A stretch of 10,593 bases of DNA from an uncultured Nostocoides sp. (lineage in GTDB: Bacteria > Actinomycetota > Actinomycetes > Actinomycetales > Dermatophilaceae). A program made the translations under genes and the position numbers. The notes beneath the pieces were generated by a model. The model was not told where the DNA came from, searched no databases, and saw only the letters and a program-made list of their open reading frames with translations. The stretch lies in NCBI GenBank assembly GCA_936931335.1, contig CAKZIH010000080.1:1-10593 (forward strand), read 5' to 3'. This document shows positions 6,486 through 10,593 of this stretch, one piece after another (the first letter of the stretch is position 1; the number at the start of each line of letters is the position of its first letter).

Positions 6486-6571
6486 TCCCACGAGCCTAGT
6501 CGTCCGACCACACATCGACCCGGCCCCCGAGGGCGCCCCGGCTGTCGGTGGTCCGTGCTTGCATGGTCCGT

Positions 6572-7051
6572 ATGACGCACCCCGAGCCCACCAAGGTCGT
6601 GACCGCCAGCCGGGAGATTGCCGCCCCGGCACCGCGGATCTTCGAGTTGATCGCCGATCCCAGCCAGCAGCCGCGCTGGGATGGCAACGCCAATCTCGCC
6701 GAGGCCGCCCCCGGCCAACGCGTCCATGCCGTGGGCGATGTCTTCGTGATGACGCTGACCAAGGACGGCGCCGAGCGGGAGAACCACATCGTGGAGTTCG
6801 AGGAGGGGCGCCGCATCGCCTGGCGACCATCGCCGGTCGGCAAGCCCCAACCCGGACACCTGTGGCGCTGGGAGGTCGAGTCGCTCGACGAGCACCGCAC
6901 CCGGGTCACGCATACCTACGACTGGAGCGAGTTGACCGACGAATCCCGGATGGAGCGCGCCCGGAACACTACCCCCGACAAACTCCAGGCATCCCTGGAC
7001 CGGCTCGCGGAGGTGGTCGAGGCCGACGTGACTTCAGAAACCCAGTCCTGA
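6572..7051 (+). CDS. SRPBCC-family protein (polyketide cyclase/START-like fold)
   Basis: A 159-residue protein. The opening KVVTASREIAAPAPRIFELIADPSQQPRWDG is the usual first strand and helices of the SRPBCC (Bet v1/START-like) fold, which encloses a hydrophobic ligand pocket. Strands with FVMTLTKDGAERENHIVEFE, RRIAWRPSPVG and HLWRWEVE follow, then RTRVTHTYDWSEL and a long C-terminal helix, giving a complete single-domain protein. Such proteins bind lipids or other small hydrophobic ligands or act as cyclases; nothing here fixes the role. I use the ATG at 6572; ATG 6563 and GTG 6548 are in-frame alternatives adding only non-conserved residues. No clear ribosome site precedes it. It is divergent from the cation transporter with 86 bp between starts. 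Confidence 0.9.
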   Translation: MTHPEPTKVVTASREIAAPAPRIFELIADPSQQPRWDGNANLAEAAPGQRVHAVGDVFVMTLTKDGAERENHIVEFEEGRRIAWRPSPVGKPQPGHLWRWEVESLDEHRTRVTHTYDWSELTDESRMERARNTTPDKLQASLDRLAEVVEADVTSETQS

Positions 7052-7065
7052 CCGGGTTGAGACAC

Positions 7066-7091
7066 GGCATGCGGGCCGCAGGCCGTATGCC
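7066..7091. other. Hairpin-forming inverted repeat between the SRPBCC and TRIC genes
   Basis: GGCATGCGG (7066-7074) and CCGTATGCC (7083-7091) form a 9-bp stem with one G-T (G-U in RNA) pair and an 8-nt loop. It begins 15 nt after the SRPBCC stop and ends 12 nt before the TRIC GTG start. No T run follows. It could be a weak terminator, a processing element or an operator. Confidence 0.35.
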
Positions 7092-7103
7092 AGCATCGCG
7101 GTT

Positions 7104-7823
7104 GTGTCTGTCATCCCCGGGCCCGCGACGGTCGATGCCGGTGAGCTGTTCCGGGTTGTCGACATCGTGGGCGTCATTGCTAATGGGCTACTCGGCGGGG
7201 CTGTCGCCCGCTCGCGCAATTTTGACCTGATCGGCTTCCTCGTGTTGTCGATCACCAGCGCCCTGGGTGGCGGAATGCTGCGCGACGCGATGCTTAATAC
7301 CGGAACCCCGGTCGCGCTGACCGATGGGTGGTACCTCACCTCGGCCGTGGCCGCGGCGGTGGTGGCCTATCTCATCAACTTCCGTGGACTGTGGCCGCGT
7401 CGCGCACTGATCGTCGCCGACGTGCTCGCGCTGGGCTGCTGGTCGGCGACCGGTGCCGCCAAGGGCCTCTCCGCGGGCCTGGCCCCCCTGCCATGCATCC
7501 TGCTCGGCATGGTCACCGCGGTGGCCGGCGGGATGGTGCGTGATGTGCTCGTTGGCCAAGTGCCGGCGGTCCTCGGGGGCAACCACATCTATGCCACTTT
7601 CGCGGTTGTGGGTGGCCTGGAGATGGTGGTCGCCGACCGAATGCTCACTCGGGACGCAGGCATGCTGATCGCGATCCTCACCTGTCTGGTCTTGGGTTTG
7701 TTGGCCCGGCGCCGGCAATGGCATCTGCCCGGGCCGATGGATCCCGTCGCCTTCGTGGCCCGCTCCCGGCGCGCGGAGCGTCCGGCCAAACGGGTGCCCC
7801 GCCGGCACCGCTCGCATACATGA
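7104..7823 (+). CDS. TRIC-family (UPF0126/YadS-like) cation channel
   Basis: A 239-residue integral membrane protein with about seven hydrophobic segments. It has the internal duplication of prokaryotic TRIC channels: glycine-rich kinks G55-G-G-M-L-R-D61 in the first half and G142-G-M-V-R-D147 in the second, each followed by a loop and helix (DGWYLTSAVAAAVVAYLI; HIYATFAVVGGLEMVV). Bacterial TRICs form trimeric monovalent cation channels in the cytoplasmic membrane. A basic C-terminal tail (RSRRAERPAKRVPRRHRS) is presumably cytosolic. The start is the GTG at 7104, giving a short N-terminus before the first helix; no strong ribosome site is seen. Its TGA overlaps the ATG of the YdcF/DUF218 gene (ATGA), implying translational coupling. 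Confidence 0.93.
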   Translation: MSVIPGPATVDAGELFRVVDIVGVIANGLLGGAVARSRNFDLIGFLVLSITSALGGGMLRDAMLNTGTPVALTDGWYLTSAVAAAVVAYLINFRGLWPRRALIVADVLALGCWSATGAAKGLSAGLAPLPCILLGMVTAVAGGMVRDVLVGQVPAVLGGNHIYATFAVVGGLEMVVADRMLTRDAGMLIAILTCLVLGLLARRRQWHLPGPMDPVAFVARSRRAERPAKRVPRRHRSHT

Positions 7824-8563
7824 ACCGCCGGCGCATCCTGGCCGGCGCGGCTGCCCTGGTCGCGGCCGGGGAGGCCGCCCACTGGCTGGCCTCGTATGCC
7901 GCCCTGCCCCGCCCGATCGTCCGGCCGGCCCAGCGCCCGCAGCCGCCGGGGCCGCCGACCACCCTGGCGTCGCAGTCCTCGCCTGAACCCGCTCCGGCCC
8001 CAGAGGGCCCGTGGCTGATCCTGGTCCTCGGCTACCACAATCGCCATCCCAGCCGGATCAACCCGATCAACCGGCGCCGGGTCGCCGCCGCCGCACGCAC
8101 CTTCGCCGCGGCCCCACCGGGCAGCCGAGTGCGGTTCTCCGGGGGCGCCCGGGAGGGTGGGACGAGCGAGGCGGCGCTGATGGCGGCATACGGGCGGGTC
8201 TCCCACCACCTGCCCGTAGAGCGCATCGATCTGGACGAAGACGCCCTGTCCACCTGGGAAAATGTGGCCAACGCCATTCCGGCGATCGCTGCTGCCGAGC
8301 GCGTCGCGATCGTCTCCAACAGCCTGCATGCCGCCCGTGCCCGCATCTACCTCGCCCACCAGCGACCCGACCTGGCAGTCCGGCTGATCCGCGGCCGGGA
8401 CTATCGCGCCGGCGAACTGTGGTGGCTCAAGCCGGGACTCGCGGCATACGGGCTGGTGGACCTCGCGATCGGCTGGTTCAGCCTGCGGCGACATCACGGC
8501 AGCGGCCCGACCCGGTTGGACGCCCGGGTCGCACGGCAACGCGCACAACACGCCCGCGATTAG
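7820..8563 (+). CDS. YdcF/ElyC/SanA-family (DUF218) membrane-anchored protein
   Basis: A 247-residue protein starting at the ATG that overlaps the TRIC stop codon by 4 nt. A basic NRRR start and hydrophobic stretch (ILAGAAALVAAGEAAHWLASYAAL) form a probable membrane anchor. A Pro-rich linker (about 35-65) leads to the DUF218 domain. Recognisable parts are WLILVLGY with a downstream NRRRVAAAARTF helix, the VRFSGGARE loop (S107-G-G), the TSEAALM motif, the LDEDALSTWENVANA motif (138-151) and VAIVSNSLHAARARIYL. The acidic residues and SGG loop are the conserved putative active site of the family, whose E. coli members affect envelope integrity and peptidoglycan precursor metabolism; the enzymatic reaction is not well defined. 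Here the usual stretch after the final strand is followed by WWLKPGLAAYGLVDLAIGWF, possibly a second membrane-associated segment. Coupling to the TRIC gene suggests a shared envelope or ion function. Confidence 0.88.
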   Translation: MNRRRILAGAAALVAAGEAAHWLASYAALPRPIVRPAQRPQPPGPPTTLASQSSPEPAPAPEGPWLILVLGYHNRHPSRINPINRRRVAAAARTFAAAPPGSRVRFSGGAREGGTSEAALMAAYGRVSHHLPVERIDLDEDALSTWENVANAIPAIAAAERVAIVSNSLHAARARIYLAHQRPDLAVRLIRGRDYRAGELWWLKPGLAAYGLVDLAIGWFSLRRHHGSGPTRLDARVARQRAQHARD

Positions 8564-8583
8564 GATTCGGCTACACCGGCGCC

Positions 8584-8618
8584 GCATACGTCAGCGTCGC
8601 CGCGCCCAACCCGTATGC
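8584..8618. repeat. Spaced 7-bp inverted repeat upstream of the thiolase gene
   Basis: GCATACG (8584-8590) and CGTATGC (8612-8618) are exact reverse complements separated by 21 nt, in the 73-bp gap before the thiolase. They could be two half-sites or chance, because this word is over-represented throughout the window. Confidence 0.25.
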
Positions 8619-8636
8619 CGTCCCCCGGAGGCCCCC

Positions 8637-9794
8637 ATGCCCGCTCGTGACGCAGTAATCGTTGCCGCCGTCCGCACCCCGGTCGGCAAGCGAAACGGCG
8701 CCCTGTCCCAGGTGCATCCCGTTGACCTGTCGGCACACGTCCTGCGCTCCCTGGCCGACCGTGCGGGCGTGAGCCCGGAGGTTGTCGACGATGTGATCTG
8801 GGGGTGCGTCGGGCAGGTCGGAGCGCAGGCCTTCAACGTCGGCCGCAATGCGGTGCTGGCCGCCGGCTGGCCCGAGACGGTCCCAGCGACCAGCATCGAC
8901 CGGCAATGCGGCTCCTCCCAGCAGGCCGTGCACTTCGCCGCCGCCGGGCTGATCAGCGGGCAGTACGACGTCGTGATCGCCGGCGGTGTGGAGGCGATGA
9001 GCCAAGTCCCGATCGGGGCGAGCCTCGGCACTGACCTCGGCTTCCCCTATCCGCCCAGCGTCCAGGAGCGCTATGGGGTGGCGACCTTCAACCAGGGCAT
9101 CGGCGCCGAGATGATGGCGACCAAGTGGGAACTCTCCCGCCAGGCCTGCGATGAATTCGCCGCGGCCTCCCACGCCAAGCTCGCCGACGCCATCGACGCC
9201 GGCCGCCTCGCCGAGCAGATCGCCCCGGTGACCCTGACCGACGGCACCGTGGTGGACACCGACGAGGGCCTGCGCCGCGGCACCAGCGCTGAATCCCTCG
9301 CCGGCCTGAAGACCGTCTTTAAGGCGGACGGGGTGATCCACGCCGGCAACTCCTCCCAGATCAGCGACGGTGCCGCGGCGCTGCTGATGACCACCTCCGA
9401 GAAGGCCGCCGAACTGGGCCTGACCCCGCTGGCGCGCTTCCACACCGGGGTGCTGGCCGGCGATGACCCGGTGATGATGCTTTCGGCGCCGATCCCGGCT
9501 ACCGCCAAGGTGCTGCAGCGCTCCGGGCTGACCTTGTCCGACATCGGGGTATTCGAGGTCAACGAGGCCTTCGCGCCGGTGCCCATGGCCTGGCTCGCGG
9601 AGACCGGCGCCGACCCGGCGCTGCTCAACCCCAATGGCGGGGCGATCGCGATCGGCCACCCCCTCGGCGGCTCGGGCGCCCGGATCATGACCCAGCTGGT
9701 CTACCGGATGCGCGACGAGCAGATCCGGTACGGCCTGCAGACCATGTGCGAGGGCGGCGGCATGGCCAATGCCACCATCCTCGAACTGCTCTGA
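8637..9794 (+). CDS. Thiolase family acetyl-CoA C-acyltransferase/acetyltransferase
   Basis: A 385-residue complete thiolase. DRQCGSSQQAVHFAA holds the nucleophilic Cys91. N309-EAFAPV is the conserved NEAFA block. GHPLGGSGARI carries the catalytic His341, and C371-EGGGMANA the acid/base Cys371. Length and motif spacing are those of soluble degradative or biosynthetic thiolases, and all four catalytic elements are present. The opening AVIVAAVRTPVGKRNGALSQVHPVDLSAHVL resembles actinobacterial fatty-acid or steroid beta-oxidation thiolases (FadA6-like) as much as acetoacetyl-CoA thiolases; sequence alone does not decide. GGAGG (8627-8631), 5 nt before the ATG, supports the start. No beta-oxidation partner gene is adjacent. 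The loop between DLGFPYPPSVQERYG and FNQGIGAEMMA is the usual specificity region. Confidence 0.95.
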   Translation: MPARDAVIVAAVRTPVGKRNGALSQVHPVDLSAHVLRSLADRAGVSPEVVDDVIWGCVGQVGAQAFNVGRNAVLAAGWPETVPATSIDRQCGSSQQAVHFAAAGLISGQYDVVIAGGVEAMSQVPIGASLGTDLGFPYPPSVQERYGVATFNQGIGAEMMATKWELSRQACDEFAAASHAKLADAIDAGRLAEQIAPVTLTDGTVVDTDEGLRRGTSAESLAGLKTVFKADGVIHAGNSSQISDGAAALLMTTSEKAAELGLTPLARFHTGVLAGDDPVMMLSAPIPATAKVLQRSGLTLSDIGVFEVNEAFAPVPMAWLAETGADPALLNPNGGAIAIGHPLGGSGARIMTQLVYRMRDEQIRYGLQTMCEGGGMANATILELL

Positions 9795-9814
9795 GCTCGC
9801 GTCGCGGTCCTCGC

Positions 9815-9839
9815 CTCGTGATCCTCCTCTCGTGATCCT
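9815..9839 (+). repeat. 11-bp direct repeat over the kinase start codon
   Basis: CTCGTGATCCT occurs at 9815-9825 and again at 9829-9839 (period 14). The second copy contains the GTG start at 9832; the GTG in the first copy is in another frame and meets TGA at once. The intervening CCTCCT is the reverse of a ribosome-binding sequence, so the kinase gene has no visible Shine-Dalgarno site. Confidence 0.6.
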
Positions 9840-10593
9840 GGCCTGGTCGCCGAATCCCGCCCTGGACATCACCTACACCCTCCCGAAGTTGTCGCTTGGA
9901 GAGGTCCATCGGGTCACCCAGGTCGATCGGCGAGCCGGCGGTAAGGGTGCCAATGTCGCCGGCGCGCTGGCCTCGATGGGCCACCACCCCATCGCCGTGC
10001 AGCCCCTTGGTGGCCCCGATGCCCCGAACTTCCTCGCCGACCTGGCCGCCCGCGGGATCACCGCATGGACCGTCAATTCCAGCGCCCCCACCCGGCATTG
10101 CGTGGTGGTCGTGGTCGGCGACGAGGCCACCGTGCTCAACGAGGCGGGCGTCCCCCAGCCCGAGTCGGTATGGCGTGAGCTCGCCACCCTGGTCGACTCC
10201 CACCTAGCCGACTCTCACCTGATCGGCTCCCCGGCGCGGGCGCCCGGGGTCTTCGCCGCCTGCGGCAGCCTGCCGCCGGCCGCACCGGACGGGATCGTCG
10301 CCCAACTGACCGGTGTGGCGGGGGAGCGCGGGCTGCATACCGTGCTCGACTGCCGGGGCGAGGCACTGCGGCTGGCCCTGGAACGCCGCCCCAGCCTGGT
10401 CAAACCCAACCGCGCCGAAGCGGCGGAAACCACCGGCTGCGGCGACACCGCCGAAGCGGCCGCCGCGCTGGTCGCCCGCCTCGCCGCCGAGTTCTGCATC
10501 CCGCTGACCGAGAATTCCTCCCGCGCCCAGCTGCTGGCGCAGCAGGCGGAGGCCGAGTTCCGCGCCGCCCGCCGCATCTGGGCGCGGCAGATG
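9832..10593 (+). CDS. PfkB-family sugar-phosphate kinase (1-phosphofructokinase/LacC-like), 3' end outside window
   Basis: The frame is open from the GTG at 9832 to the window end, 254 codons with no stop. The N-terminus WSPNPALDITYTL, the GEVHRVTQVDRRAGGKGANVAGALASMG block (GGKGAN at 36-41) and ATVLNEAG are typical of 1-phosphofructokinase, tagatose-6-phosphate kinase and related PfkB enzymes. CGSLPPAAPDG (144-154) and LVKPNRAEAAETTG (189-202) continue the fold. The product would phosphorylate a sugar phosphate with ATP. After about residue 220 the expected VVVSLGADG strand and the approach to the GAGD catalytic loop are not seen. The chain instead reads FCIPLTENSSRAQLLAQQAEAE..., helical and charged, which I do not recognise. 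This could be a divergent, fused or disrupted kinase. It starts 37 nt after the thiolase stop and could be co-transcribed. Confidence 0.8.
   Translation, partial: MILAWSPNPALDITYTLPKLSLGEVHRVTQVDRRAGGKGANVAGALASMGHHPIAVQPLGGPDAPNFLADLAARGITAWTVNSSAPTRHCVVVVVGDEATVLNEAGVPQPESVWRELATLVDSHLADSHLIGSPARAPGVFAACGSLPPAAPDGIVAQLTGVAGERGLHTVLDCRGEALRLALERRPSLVKPNRAEAAETTGCGDTAEAAAALVARLAAEFCIPLTENSSRAQLLAQQAEAEFRAARRIWARQM

Noticed and set aside
8571..9872. A 433-codon minus-strand open frame opposite the thiolase gene.
   Set aside because: The plus strand encodes a thiolase with every catalytic motif; the antisense frame is Gly/His/Asp-rich without domain character, the usual mirror of GC-rich codon positions.
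1..10593. Mobile elements, CRISPR arrays, tRNA/rRNA genes, toxin-antitoxin or defence systems.
   Set aside because: No transposase or integrase motifs, terminal inverted repeats, repeat-spacer arrays or cloverleaf-like sequences were seen, and none of the proteins has a defence-type domain.

Overview
The window looks like ordinary chromosomal DNA from a high-GC actinobacterium. GC-rich third codon positions, several GTG starts, apparently leaderless promoters and the protein types all point that way. Micrococcales is my best guess, but the sequence contains no 16S or other marker gene, so the lineage is an inference. I see no mobile element, CRISPR array, tRNA or rRNA, and no defence system. 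Genes are tightly packed and no gene-free stretch reaches 300 bases.

Left part (1-2605): the C-terminal tail of an alpha/beta hydrolase converges on a minus-strand thiamine-diphosphate enzyme of the acetolactate-synthase-like superfamily. That enzyme is divergent from a GNAT acetyltransferase, which converges with a minus-strand RidA-family gene across a terminator-like hairpin.

Middle part (2605-6571): the RidA-family gene and a WYL/YafY-type regulator are divergent and share a control region holding a perfect 7-3-7 inverted repeat (3083-3099). The regulator converges with a minus-strand pair, a TetR regulator followed 4 bp later by a TIGR01777-type epimerase. Upstream of the TetR gene is a perfect 20-bp palindrome (5746-5765) overlapping the -35 of a well-spaced promoter whose predicted start is the GTG start codon. 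A short CDF-like cation transporter lies upstream on the same strand.

Right part (6572-10593): plus-strand genes encode an SRPBCC protein, a TRIC-family cation channel overlapping by 4 nt a membrane-anchored YdcF/DUF218 protein, a thiolase with a complete catalytic set, and the first 254 codons of a PfkB-family sugar-phosphate kinase that runs off the end. The last ~34 codons of the kinase do not look like the family.

The most informative features are the two operators and their promoter geometry, a RidA-family protein lacking the catalytic arginine, and a biased word/tyrosine-codon pattern across the window. I found no convincing new multi-gene system.
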